DNA of 64,000 nt from Ciona savignyi (taxonomy: Eukaryota > Chordata > Ascidiacea > Phlebobranchia > Cionidae). The notes under the pieces are model-generated. The model did not search any database and was not told the DNA's origin. It worked only from the letters and a program-made list of their open reading frames with translations. Shown here one piece after another: positions 1 through 9,955 of this stretch (position 1 is its first letter; the number at the start of each line of letters is the position of its first letter). The position numbers and the translations under genes were made by a program. Location: contig CH003051.1 in the NCBI GenBank assembly GCA_000149265.1, positions 177,116 through 241,115 on the forward strand, in the 5' to 3' direction.

Positions 1-218
1 ACAGTGGTACTAAAACACACGATTTCTCTATGTGGTGTTTATGTATGTCACTTAGATGCACTCGTGCGCAACCGAATAATCCCGATTGATTTCAATCAAA
101 CAACCGACCATACAAATTTACATCTTTGTGTTTTCCGTATTTATTTGCAAGCTCGTTTTTTGTGCACAACTTTATGATTTGCATATTAAAATCTTTATTC
201 TTTGCACACTTTATCAAC

Positions 219-232
219 CTTTTTAATTTCAG
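219..232 (+). promoter_or_regulatory. Splice or SL trans-splice acceptor upstream of the orphan gene
   Basis: A pyrimidine-rich tract ending TTTTTAATTTCAG stands 72 bases before the start codon at 305. It is preserved in the inverted paralogue (8147-8160, minus). No upstream donor is evident. Tunicates add a spliced leader to many mRNAs, so this could be a trans-splice acceptor, or the end of an intron in the 5' UTR. Confidence 0.5.
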
Positions 233-304
233 AAAATTTCTTTAGATAAGGGCTTTGCTAGTCATATGATAAAAATAACTAATTTTTAAAACAATAAGCA
301 AAAT

Positions 305-1954
305 ATGTCTTCAGTTGAAGATTTTGCACGTTACATACTGAAAGATTACGAAGTTAAGGAACAATCATCCGCATATGGGGCTGTATTATTCAAAGCACCA
401 AAAGTATCCATTTTATTGTTGCATCGAGGCTTAGTAAGATTCGGAGATCATGGCAACCAACTGACTGGCAATGAAAACCTGGAATGCTGTAAATTAGAGG
501 GTTGGTTTAAACCACCTACAACGAAAGATGACCAGTTAACCATTGGGATTAGTATTTGTGGAAACAGTAAAACGGTTGGAGTTTTTAAGGGTTTCTGGAA
601 CGGTACTACCCAGGAGTTTTCTGTGAAAGGGTACAAGGCTGTAATGTTAATAAACATGCACTCGAATTCATCAAAAGGTGGGTTTAAGTACTTGTTTGGT
701 TTTTTGACAGTGAGGGGTCACGGACGAGATGATGAAGCTATAAGGAAAATAAAATCTTTTTTGGAAGGTCGAATAAACATTGTTAAAAACAATGTGATTT
801 TTGATGTGCAGTTTCTAAGTCATCAAAGACAGAGAAACAAGAAAAAATTAAGATCCATTAAACTAGGCATATATTCTGCTGGTGGTAAATGTACTGCAGA
901 AACAAAAGATGAAATGCAACAGTGGATGGATAATAAATACAGCTTGCCGGATAACAAAATATTTCAAAAAATTGAGGCCGCAATACGTGAACAAGTAAAA
1001 AACATAAAAAGATGCAGCGTGGGTCGTGTCTACTATACTGATCCCGATTTAAAACAAGCTGAAGTAATAGGGGCCGTGTTAGTTTTAATGAAGGAGGTCA
1101 TGAATTCATCAGCACATCTGTGGTTTTGTAAACTATTATTGACTGCATTCAATGGGGAATTTTTAAACCAAAATGAAGAAATGACACCCGAGAAAAGCCA
1201 GCAAAGACAAGCAATTAATTCGTTCTTGGAAGAGCTAGGATTTGGTCAATATCTATCAACTGACCAAGCTCCTTCCATGGCAAATGAGTGTTTAAACATG
1301 TTTAAACTTTTAGAGTCGTATTTATCTCCAGGGGTTAGCGTGGGCAAGCAAAGCCTTTGGGAAAATGTTATGTTCTTTAAAGATATTTTCAAAAGAGAAT
1401 ACAAAAATACGCTATTAGAATGGGACATTCTGCTACCAACCCAACCGTTCAAAGATTTTTATGGCAAAATTCTATGGATTTTCTCATGTCACACTCAATT
1501 GGTCCAGTTACTTTCTTACCTCTATTTTGTACAAAACAAGTATACTGTACGCTTCTTTCTTAACGAACTCCTGGAACAGAAGATACCTTATATTTTGGTA
1601 GAACAGCACAAGGAAACGACAAAAACGAAATTGTTGAAAATATACAGCAACAAGCTGGACACATTATTTCAACAAAGCGAGCAAGAGGACAAAGATAGAT
1701 TAAATAACAAGCTAATAAATGTACATTTGTTAGGTTGTAAAACAATAGGGTTCTCTAAGCAAAACAAATCGGTGAATATCATGAGGCGGCATTGGCTAAA
1801 GAGCAAAGGAACCGTGTCAAGCTATCAATGGAGGGGAACTCCCGAAAAAGACGATCCATATTATCGACATGACGACACTCACGTTCCAATGTACTTATTG
1901 GAACCTGATACTTCAACCAGTTCATTAAATTCTAAAGCTGGGAAAGCTTCCTGA
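305..1954 (+). CDS. Orphan protein, copy 1 (549 aa), inverted paralogue of 6625-8079
   Basis: A single uninterrupted 549-codon frame starts at ATG 305 and ends TGA. I do not recognise the family. There is no signal peptide or membrane helix. The N-terminal module (about residues 5-115) contains AVLFKAPK, LLLHRGLVRF and an EGWFKPP motif and also occurs in the paralogues. A basic, coil-prone middle follows (about 160-240). Next comes a CSVGRVYYTDPDL motif, and then a C-terminal half with EWDILLPTQPFKDFYGKILW and a Ser/Thr-rich tail. Compared with the 484-aa copy on the minus strand it has about 65 extra residues after VMNSS (around residues 266-340), joined in frame. Lack of introns plus the conserved acceptor-like site just upstream suggests an expressed gene, intronless in its coding part. 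The conserved frame in two diverged copies argues that it is protein-coding. Confidence 0.8.
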   Translation: MSSVEDFARYILKDYEVKEQSSAYGAVLFKAPKVSILLLHRGLVRFGDHGNQLTGNENLECCKLEGWFKPPTTKDDQLTIGISICGNSKTVGVFKGFWNGTTQEFSVKGYKAVMLINMHSNSSKGGFKYLFGFLTVRGHGRDDEAIRKIKSFLEGRINIVKNNVIFDVQFLSHQRQRNKKKLRSIKLGIYSAGGKCTAETKDEMQQWMDNKYSLPDNKIFQKIEAAIREQVKNIKRCSVGRVYYTDPDLKQAEVIGAVLVLMKEVMNSSAHLWFCKLLLTAFNGEFLNQNEEMTPEKSQQRQAINSFLEELGFGQYLSTDQAPSMANECLNMFKLLESYLSPGVSVGKQSLWENVMFFKDIFKREYKNTLLEWDILLPTQPFKDFYGKILWIFSCHTQLVQLLSYLYFVQNKYTVRFFLNELLEQKIPYILVEQHKETTKTKLLKIYSNKLDTLFQQSEQEDKDRLNNKLINVHLLGCKTIGFSKQNKSVNIMRRHWLKSKGTVSSYQWRGTPEKDDPYYRHDDTHVPMYLLEPDTSTSSLNSKAGKAS

Positions 1955-2230
1955 GCGAGTGTTTTATATGAAGAAACAAGTTGTTTAATAATAACAAGCT
2001 TGGTTAGATATGGCTAACACTGTGTGCCCAATTATACACATCCAAATATACTTAGGTTTAAGCAAACAATATATTCTTACACATGCTGCCTTTATGAAAT
2101 TATTGAGATTTATTACTTTGTTTGCCTTCAGTAATTATATTTATTTTTAAAACGTGATTTAATCAACAAAACTTGTATTTTTTATCCCACTGTGTGATTG
2201 GCTTTTTTAGTTTTGTTATTGTTTCAACTT

Positions 2231-2901
2231 TTGTAGCACTAAATTATTCTTGTTCGCACATTAATATTTAGGCTTGGCGGCCGCATTTGCTATATTTATT
2301 AAACTATATCCTTTTTTAAATGACGTGTTTTAGATGGCGTTTAGCCGTATAACCAATTAGGACCTCTATGCGTGGGCAGATGTGACGAGTGGTACCCTCC
2401 ATGAGTCATTGTTTTAAAACGAGTTTTGCTGAGTAACAATGGTGGTGATTTCCCAATGTTTGTTTTGTTAGAAACAGCATGTGCTAGATTTACAGCAGAA
2501 ATTTGAGAAAATCAAGAAACTTGCAATTTAAACAATCTATTAATTTCGGAATTTATTACAAGTGAAATTTTCAATACTTCTATGTCGGCACCGTATTTCT
2601 GCGACGAGTAGACAATGTATTTCAACCGGGAAAAACGTCCGCATTTTCAGCAAATTATCAACAATGATGCTTTTCTATTACACGCCTTTGTTATCATATT
2701 TCCAGGTTTCGCCCATAATTTATTGGTGTGCTGACTTTTTAATGAGTTTTAAAATGCTGTATGTATATGAATCGCTGGACCAGGTGTTATTTTGACAGAA
2801 ATTAAAAATCACAACCTATCGGAGCCTACCCAGCAAATTACTAGCACCATTATGCGGAAATATATTGTTTTGTTTATATCACAAATATCATTTCTTTAAG
2901 A
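2231..2901. other. Intergenic, no gene seen
   Basis: AT-rich DNA follows the gene at 305-1954. A 77-codon frame at 2562-2795 has no homologous copy and no motif, and I treat it as chance. The last eight bases (2894-2901) are the left target-site duplication of the hAT element. Confidence 0.5.
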
Positions 2902-3384
2902 CAGCGGTTCCCAAACTGGGCGCCGCCCGGCGCCCTTGGGGGAGCCGCGAGACTTTTCCAGGGGCGCCGCGAAAGCATGCGGAAGGTGCTGCATTTATTG
3001 TTTTTCTTACAAAAAACAGTACATGTGTATTACACCAGTAAAACGTTAATTGGAGATGTTTGAGTCTGGGTGTGCAGCCCCACACACTGACATATAGTAT
3101 TCGTTTTACTTGTTAAAATCCATTGTTCGGTGTTATCTGCCACTATTTGCTGACTAACAGGGCATTGTTTTCGAATAATGGTTTGTCAAATAACTGCTTT
3201 GCATTTATTTTGTCACTTTAGTAGTTTAGTGAATAGTTTTAAAGAATTTGAATGGTTATCCAAATGCATGCTATAGTCTGGATATACAATACATGCAGTT
3301 TGAAAATTTTGGCTTTATAAGGGAGCCGCAAGGTTTAATAAGTTTACAAAAGGCGCCGCCAACAAAAAAGTTTGGGAACCGCTG
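2902..3384. mobile_element. hAT-type MITE with 8-bp TSD
   Basis: The 483-bp element starts CAGCGGTTCCCAAACTGGG and ends with its inverted copy ..TTTGGGAACCGCTG. Perfect 8-bp target-site duplications CTTTAAGA flank it at 2894-2901 and 3385-3392. GC-rich subterminal blocks (GGCGCCGC) are repeated in inverted orientation. No transposase frame is present, so it is non-autonomous. The CAG-start termini and 8-bp duplication fit the hAT superfamily. Confidence 0.93.
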
Positions 3385-3499
3385 CTTTAAGATATATCAA
3401 GGTATTACGGTATGTAGAATGTCAAACGCCTGTTTTGTATGCGAAAAATTCCAATAAAAACTAGTCGAGGCTTATACCCGCTGAGTGCCTTCGCGAAGA

Positions 3500-3590
3500 A
3501 AAAAGTCGTCTAGTCGCAGGCAGGTTTCGACCCGGCAACCTTCCGGGTGATTGTGGAACGCTCTGACTAATTGACCAAAGCATTTTGCTA
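3500..3590 (-). repeat. tRNA-like SINE head or tRNA relic
   Basis: On the minus strand the sequence reads like a tRNA 5' half plus T-arm: an A-box-like TTAGTCAGAGCG and a B-box-like GGGTCGAAACC about 35 bases later. The acceptor stem does not close convincingly, so I call it a tRNA-derived relic rather than a tRNA gene. It differs from the two SINE families found elsewhere in the window. Confidence 0.4.
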
Positions 3591-3599
3591 TTACTGATT

Positions 3600-4240
3600 G
3601 ACCAAAGAAATCCTTTATAATACAATAAAATGCTAAACATTTAGAATCAGTTTAATTTAACATTGATATTACATTAATACCTTTTGGTAAAACAAGCTTA
3701 AAAGAAAGGCTTAATATTGTACAAACGTGCAAAGAATACTCTTGTATTGTGTAAGACATGTCAAACCAATATTTAATTTGTTTACATGTTTTTTGGTGTC
3801 TATGTTTAACCGTTATAACGTCATAACCGTTGCACGTAATAATGGGTTTGTGTTGAAACTGGCTATACTAGACAGCATGGCACAGATTTCTTTCTTTCCA
3901 ATTTAGTTACTGTATAAGGAGCAGGTTATACTTTTATTTAGCATATTTTCCGTTAAAACCGTCAAAAGGTCAACGTTTGGTAAGTGTATGCAACATATGA
4001 TTTACGCTTGACTCTTAAAGTCGTCTAATTTATTTATTTTGTTTGCTACAGAAAACTGTATCGCATTATCTACTTGTCGTTTTTGCCTTCAAACCGTATC
4101 TTTTTATCGTATCAACTGTATCTAATCATCGTATCACTCTACATAAACTCTTATCACCAATCATAACAAGAGGACAAAAAGTGTGTACTCAACGTTTCGC
4201 GTCATTTTAAAACAAGGAACACGTTGCTTCACCCGCGAAA
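3600..4240. other. Intergenic, no gene seen
   Basis: AT-rich DNA without a convincing reading frame. At 4060-4140 there is a short run of imperfect repeats of the type TATC(T/G)..ATCGTATC. Confidence 0.4.
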
Positions 4241-4249
4241 GGATATGAT

Positions 4250-4450
4250 AAGATGTTTATGTTTATCCCCGTGAATGGGAAAACCAAGGAAGTTAACACA
4301 CGGGCAATTGTCAGATCACCTCGCTGGGTACAGGCAATGTCCGTAAAGTACCTTGCCCGAGGACACAACTAACTAGCTAGCGACCAGTTTCGCACCTGCA
4401 ACATTTCATTTGAAAGGCAACGCACTTAACCGCCAGATTAACCGGCCGGA
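4250..4450 (-). mobile_element. SINE family A copy, internally deleted
   Basis: A minus-strand copy with both ends but no middle. The 3' part (TTTATCCCCGTGAATGGGAA) runs to ATCACCTCGC. It then jumps directly to the 5' part containing the tRNA-like GCACCTGCAAC..TTGAAAGGC head. The family is described at 59033-59326. Confidence 0.8.
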
Positions 4451-4599
4451 AGTTACGTTTTGGTTATGTATTCTCTTTTTTAGTTCCGACCTATATTTAC
4501 CAGAGGTGTTTTGTTTATTTGAGACGATTTCAAATGTTTGTGGTTTTTTTATTTAAACTAGGTGCTAACAGGTTGATTGTGTCCTTAGACAAACCACAA

Positions 4600-4720
4600 A
4601 GTGGGCCTTGTGGCCGAATGATTAAAGCGACCAATATGATAATCGATTCCACACAAAACGGTTTTAGTTTCGAACGTATATTAGGTTTTAAATTTACTCT
4701 GCTAATAATAATATTAATCC
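4600..4720 (+). mobile_element. SINE family B copy, degraded
   Basis: It begins with the class II tRNA-like TTGTGGCCGAATGATTAAAGCGACC and continues to AAAACGG..TTTCGAACG. The pattern is that of the Ser/Leu-tRNA-like SINE described at 57955-58080. Confidence 0.5.
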
Positions 4721-5224
4721 GGTTACAAACTAGCATAGAAACGATACATTCATCCATCTAATAGACAGTGGTAGATCCGCTTGCTTTTTGTAATCTTAAA
4801 ATACATTCAGTCTGAAACTCTAAAAATCAGGAAATTTATGACTCCCTTACACCAATTAAAGATCTCTATGTGAGCAGGATGTGACGTAAGTAAGGCAGGA
4901 TGTGACGTTGGGTAGACCACCCGTTAGCATATTAACGAGACTATTTTGACGAGTCATAAAGGGGCATCCCCTAGATTTGTTTAGATAAGAGCTGTATTAT
5001 TGTTGGGTTTCCCATTTTATGGACATGAACCCGACTTGGATAATAATTCTTTATTTTGGTTTTTAGACCGGGACATTGCGTTTTTGTTTCTTGATGTTTA
5101 AATTACCAAATAGGCACTTCTACATGGAAACGTTGAAAAAAAATCTTGACACCTTAATTGCCAAACAAAAAGATTTGAATTTCCGTAATCACTTCTATTT
5201 TTACATTTTTAGAAAGACGGTTCT

Positions 5225-5620
5225 AAATAATGTTGGGACTGTCACCAAAACCGTTTTTTATTTAGAATTGTTGTATGTATCGGTGGCGTTAACCATTTTT
5301 GCTTTTAGATTTTTTTTACTGGGCTTAGTTTCGAACCCGTAAGAGGTTTGTTGCTAAGACCGTTTTTTGTATGTAATTCTATATATGTATCGGTCGCGTT
5401 AGCAATTCGTCCATACGAACGCACATGGCTTTCAGAATTATTGTTATTATTTATTTAACTGATCCAAGTTTTAAAACCATGATGGGATCTTTTTTTTTTA
5501 TTGAGCCAAGTTTCAAACCCATGATGGGCTCGTCACCAGGACCGTTTTTTGTATAGGTGGGTATATGTATCGGTCGCGTTAACCATTTGGCCACACGACT
5601 GTACCGGATTTCAGAATTAT
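5225..5620 (-). mobile_element. Cluster of three SINE family B copies
   Basis: Three minus-strand copies lie head to tail at about 5225-5300, 5319-5430 and 5500-5620. Each has a B-box-like segment in reverse complement (as in TTTCGAACCC or TTTCAAACCC), then CCGTTTTTTGTAT and TATCGGTCGCGTTAACCATT. The first copy lacks the B-box end. Confidence 0.7.
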
Positions 5621-5639
5621 TTATTGTCTATTTATAAAG

Positions 5640-6330
5640 ACAAAAAAGAGCCACCTAACGACCAACCTATGATACTCGATTACGTCATTTACAGAGATCA
5701 AGCAAAGGACACATGATACCCTTATTTACCAGTATCTGCGATATCAATTAAGAGCATAACCGCGTTTACAATGGAATTATTTAAAATTATATAATTAATT
5801 TGCACTATTTAAGTTTCTTTTATTTATTTTCTTCCCTATTACCTAACAGCAACAAGCGATACAAATACAAGAACAGTAAATATAACAACACAAACGATCG
5901 TTAAAACACTTCATAAAAAAAGAAAAGAAATATATCGGCTAAATAGAAGCAAAAGAGTTTTGCACATAGCGGACATAAGCCTAGATTATTCTGAGTGGCA
6001 TTTTTCGCAAAAAAAGGAGGAGAGTTTAAAATTCTAAATACAAAATAATAATTTTATAAATTTTGGATAATTACTTATTATACATTAAAATGCATTTCAC
6101 ACGATGGCCCTATCTCATAGTTTGACTAGCTATTCAATTACATATAGCATTTTAAAACTCATTAAAAAGTTAGCACCAATAAATTTAAGGGCGAAATATG
6201 ATAACAAATCCGTGTAATAAAAAAAACATCGTTGTTTATAATTTGCTGAAAATTGTATGATATAAATATTCATGTGCAAAGACTAATTTAGCACTACAAC
6301 TAATAACACATTTGATAATTATAAAAATTA
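5640..6330. other. Intergenic spacer, no gene seen
   Basis: Very AT-rich spacer between the two arms of the inverted duplication. I see no reading frame, terminal repeat or tRNA-like block here. Confidence 0.5.
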
Positions 6331-6624
6331 AAACTAGTCAATCACACACTTGACTGTAGGATAAAAAAAATCCAAGTTTTGTTGATTAAAGCAAGTTTTA
6401 AAAATAAATATAATTCAGAAAGGCAAACAAAGAATTACAGGTCAACAATTTTATAAAGGCAGCATGTGTAAGAATATGTCGGTTGCTTATAGCTATTACA
6501 AAGAATCGTTGCCTAAGTATATGAATGTGTATAGTTGGGCACACAGTGTTTGTCATGCTGTGTTGCCTATTTAACCAAGCTTGTCCGTATTAAAAAAACT
6601 TGTTTTTTCAGATGATACACTCGC

Positions 6625-8079
6625 TCAGGAAGCTTTTCCAGCTTTAGAATTCGACGAACTGGTTGAAGTATCAGCTTCCAACAAATACAATGGAACGTGA
6701 GTGTCGTCATGTCTATAATATGGATCGTGTTTCTCGGGAGTTCCCCTCCATTGATAGCTTGACACGGTTCCATAGGTCGTCAGCCAATGCCGCCTCATGA
6801 TATTTACCGATTTGTCTTGCTGGGAGAACCCTACTGTTTCACAACCTAACAAATGTACATTCAATAGCTTGTTATTTAATCTATCTTTGTCCTCTTGCTC
6901 GCTTTGTTGAAATAATTTGTCCAGCTTCTCGCTGTATATTTGTAACAATTGCGTTGTCGTCGTTTCCATTTGATCAAAATCCACCAATATATAAGGTATC
7001 TCATGTTCCAGGAGTTCGTTAAGAAAGGAGCGTACAGTATCCTCATTTTGTACAAAATAGAGGTAAGAAAGTAACTGGACCAATTGAGTTTGACATGAGA
7101 AAATCCAAAGAATTTTGCCATAAAAATCTTTAAAAGGTTGGGCTGGTAGAAGAATGTCCCATTCTAATTGCGTATTTTCGTATTCTCTTTTGAACATTTC
7201 TTTAACATTTTCCCAAGGGCTTTGATTGCCCACACTAACCCCTGGTTGGGATTGCAACTCTGAATTTATGACCTCCTTCATTACGAATAACACGGCCTCC
7301 ATTGCCTTAGCGGGACTTAAATCGGGATCAGTATAGTAGACACGACCCACGCTGCATTCTGTTATTGTTTGTAGTTGTTCAAGTATTGCGGTCTCAATTC
7401 TTATACCCATTTGTTCATACGGAGAGCTGAATTTATAACCCCTCAATTGTTGTATTTTGGCTTCCGTTTCTGCAGTACATTCACCACCACCAGAAGATAG
7501 ACATATGTGTTCCTTCATGGATCTTAATTTTTTTCTGCGTTCCTGTCTTTGCTTATCTAGCGATTGTAGAGCTTTACGCACATTGTTTTTAACGATTTTT
7601 ATTCGGTCTTTCAATTTATATTCTATTTTCTTAAAAGCTCCATCATATCGTCGGTGCCCCCATACTGTCAAAAAACGTTTGAAGAAGTACCTAAACCCAT
7701 CTCTTATTGAATTCGATTTTTTGAACTCGTTTTTTAACATTTCAGCCCTGTACCCTTCCACAGAATACTCCTCGATAGCTCCCTCCCAGAAAGCATCGCG
7801 AACTCCAAACGTTTGTCTGTTTTTACAAATACCAATCCCAATGGCCAACTGGTCATCTTCCGTTGTAGGTGGTTTAAACCAACCCTCCAAATTACAGCAT
7901 TCCAGGTTTTCATTGCCAGTCAGTTGGTTTTCGTGATCTCCGAATCTTACTAAGCCTCGATGCAACAATAAAATGGATCCTTTTGGTGCTTTAAATAATA
8001 CAGCCCCATATGAGGATGGATGTTTCTTATCTTTGTAATCTTTTAGTATTTCTCGTGCAAAATCTACAACCGACAGCAT
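6625..8079 (-). CDS. Orphan protein, copy 2 (484 aa), inverted paralogue of 305-1954
   Basis: An uninterrupted 484-codon minus-strand frame starts at ATG 8079. It aligns with the 549-aa copy from MLSVVDFAREILKDY to the shared C-terminus SNSKAGKAS. The N-terminal HRGLVRFGDH block, the CSVGRVYYTDPDL motif and the C-terminal EWDILLPAQPFKDFYGK region are conserved. The main difference is loss of about 65 residues between VINS and PGVSVGNQS, keeping the frame. Many codon-level differences with the frame intact suggest both copies stayed under constraint for a while. Function is unknown. The C-terminal tail rich in Ser/Thr and PYYRHDDTHVP looks cytoplasmic or nuclear rather than secreted. Confidence 0.8.
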   Translation of the reverse strand: MLSVVDFAREILKDYKDKKHPSSYGAVLFKAPKGSILLLHRGLVRFGDHENQLTGNENLECCNLEGWFKPPTTEDDQLAIGIGICKNRQTFGVRDAFWEGAIEEYSVEGYRAEMLKNEFKKSNSIRDGFRYFFKRFLTVWGHRRYDGAFKKIEYKLKDRIKIVKNNVRKALQSLDKQRQERRKKLRSMKEHICLSSGGGECTAETEAKIQQLRGYKFSSPYEQMGIRIETAILEQLQTITECSVGRVYYTDPDLSPAKAMEAVLFVMKEVINSELQSQPGVSVGNQSPWENVKEMFKREYENTQLEWDILLPAQPFKDFYGKILWIFSCQTQLVQLLSYLYFVQNEDTVRSFLNELLEHEIPYILVDFDQMETTTTQLLQIYSEKLDKLFQQSEQEDKDRLNNKLLNVHLLGCETVGFSQQDKSVNIMRRHWLTTYGTVSSYQWRGTPEKHDPYYRHDDTHVPLYLLEADTSTSSSNSKAGKAS

Positions 8080-8146
8080 TTTTGCTTACTGTTTTAAAAC
8101 TAAGTTTTACCATATGACAAGCTAAGCCCTTATCTAAAGAAATTTT

Positions 8147-8160
8147 CTGAAATTAAAAAG
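8147..8160 (-). promoter_or_regulatory. Conserved acceptor-like site of copy 2
   Basis: Minus-strand TTTTTAATTTCAG, 68 bases before the start at 8079, identical in core to the site before copy 1. Conservation between arms supports a functional cis- or trans-splice acceptor. Confidence 0.5.
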
Positions 8161-8253
8161 GTTGATAACGTGTGCAAAGAATAAATATATTATAAAATAT
8201 GCAAATCATAAAAGGTGTGCACATAAAACGAACTTAAAAAAATAAATACGGAA

Positions 8254-9395
8254 AACAATAAATACGGAAAATTTTCGACATTTTGGTCGAGTCGGAAAAG
8301 ACTTTTCTTCACGACACGCGTCGCAAACCCGAGCGATCACCTGGGCTCACGTACTTACAAGTTTGTCGTTTTCGTGGTGGCCGTTTCGTCTATGAGACGG
8401 ATCTTTGACTGTCACCGAGTTGTTCAGAATTTTGCTCAAGGATTGGTGAGAAATGTGAATAGGGTATACGATCACGACTAAAGCATTATTGATTATTACA
8501 CGAGTATTGAATATCGTCTAGAGTGGCCTATTTTATATGAGTATTTTGTGTCTACTGGGTATGTTATTGCGTGTCGAGGATGCTCCACGCCGACTATTTT
8601 TTATACGAGTATGTTTTTATGTCTATTGTCTATAGCGTGATTTGCGTCTGAATAATGCTTTGGTTTGATTTTTTGCCCTCTGCATGGACCGCCAATGCTT
8701 TGGCTTAGCGAATAACCTGATAGTTATTTCATAGGCCCTATACAAAAAAAACCTTGTTTAGTTTATTTTACAGATGTCATCCACATTTCACCATCGAAGA
8801 GATCCGACCTATTTGTTTATTGAAAATTGATTTTTGCGCCACCATTTAAAAGCCGCGAATTCCTACAAAAAATTATATGGCGATCCAATAGCGGATTAAT
8901 AATTTTAAAATTTAAAATTTGGGGGGAAAGGAAGCTATGTAGCGAAATTCGCGGCTTGTGTAATATTTGTTGCACATTATATTAAATTTAGTTAAATCGT
9001 TTTAAGTAAGTCATAATTGCATGCAACTGCGTGCGTCTGTTCTAAAAACCCGTTTGTACCTCACTTCCTGTGCGTGTCAACGGGATATAATCCCCATGCC
9101 ATATGTTTTGCAAGCTGATGTTTCGTGTATAAAGTCTTTGCATGAATTATTATCGAAAACGCGTTTTGGAACAAGGACCAAAAATAAAATCGCCTGCTGC
9201 TGGAGCGCTGCTCCAGGCATGTCTAGTCAATCAGTTTAACTGTATGTGTTTTACTGAATTAGTTTATAAGATACAATTCAGAAACCTTCCGAGATGGAGT
9301 CAATTCGGAGTCTAATTAGTTGGAGAATTCAGATCAGGTTCAGTGCTATAGCTATAAGCACACAAAACAACCACAAAAGAACCTGTTTCTCCACA
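8254..9395. other. 1.1-kb insertion in the right arm, unidentified
   Basis: Absent from the left arm of the inverted duplication. Its left edge has a short tandem repeat of AATAAATACGGAAAA. The first 150 bases are unusually GC-rich for the window (CACGACACGCGTCGC, GTGGTGGCCGTTTCG). A possible acceptor TTTTATTTTACAG precedes a very short frame at 8772. A hairpin lies at 8850-8958. I recognise neither a known element nor a gene. Confidence 0.4.
8850..8958. repeat. Small foldback element
   Basis: AAGCCGCGAATTCCTAC at the left and GTAGCGAAATTCGCGGCTT at the right are near-perfect inverted repeats enclosing about 70 bases. It could be a tiny MITE or a stable hairpin. Confidence 0.55.
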
Positions 9396-9529
9396 TTTGT
9401 ATGGTCGGTTGTTTAATTGAAATCAATCGGGATTAATCGGTTGTGCGTGAGTGCATATAAGTGACATACATAAACACCACATAGAGAAATCATGTGTTTT
9501 AGTACCACTGGTAGTGCCGTTTTATTTAT

Positions 9530-9625
9530 ATACAACACTGCAATAGCTCCGGTCAGTCGGCAATGGTAAATCTGACGTTTGCTCGTGTGACAACCCCACT
9601 TACCCTTTCCATTCATGGGTAAAAC
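9530..9625 (+). mobile_element. SINE family A, 3' fragment
   Basis: It holds the segment CAACACTGCAATAGCTCCGG through TTTCCATTCATGGGTAAAACATGA. The tRNA-like head is missing. Confidence 0.7.
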
Positions 9626-9633
9626 ATGATTCC

Positions 9634-9660
9634 CCTATATATATATATATATATATATAT
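9634..9660. repeat. (TA)n microsatellite
   Basis: About 13 TA dinucleotides directly after the SINE fragment. Confidence 0.95.
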
Positions 9661-9670
9661 GATGTGGTAT

Positions 9671-9906
9671 TGCAAAGGATAATCAATGTGCAAATGTTAC
9701 TAAAGTACAAAAAGTTATGAAAGTGCAAAGGATAATCAAGGTACAAAGGTTACTAAAGTACAAAAAGTAATTAAAGCGCATAAAATCAAGGTGCAGAGGT
9801 TACTAAAGTACAAAAAGTAAATAAAATACAAAAGGTAATTACGGTGCAAAGTTTACTAAAATACAAAAAGTAATTAAAGTGCAAAGGCAAATTAAAGTAC
9901 AAAAAT
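9671..9906. repeat. Minisatellite of GTACAAAA-type units
   Basis: Imperfect repeats built from AAAGTACAAAAAGTAATTA and AAGGTGCAAAGGTTACT blocks, arranged as a higher-order period of about 45-50 bases. It ends about 50 bases beyond the stop codon of the minus-strand gene at 9956. Confidence 0.8.
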
Positions 9907-9955
9907 ATGGCTTGTAAACGATGCAGTAAAAATGTGTAGTGTTAATTTGATATGT

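Larger units (their letters stand above)
1..2230 (+). repeat. Left arm of large inverted duplication
   Basis: This stretch, including the gene at 305-1954 and both its flanks, reappears in reverse complement at about 6330-9510. Matching landmarks are the first 120 bases (against 9395-9510), the acceptor-like site before the start codon, the coding region, and the 3' flank containing the TTTGCCTTC..TTTTTAAAA segment. The left edge lies at the window border, so the arm may extend further. About 4.1 kb of unrelated spacer separates the arms. The arms have diverged by substitutions and indels, so this is not an assembly artefact of identical sequence. Confidence 0.85.
6330..9510 (-). repeat. Right arm of large inverted duplication
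   Basis: Reverse complement of 1-2230, interrupted by about 1.1 kb of unrelated DNA at roughly 8254-9395. That insert falls between the upstream TTTCCGTATTTATTT block and the segment matching the first 120 bases of the window. Gene order inside the arm mirrors the left arm, so the two genes converge on the spacer. Confidence 0.85.
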
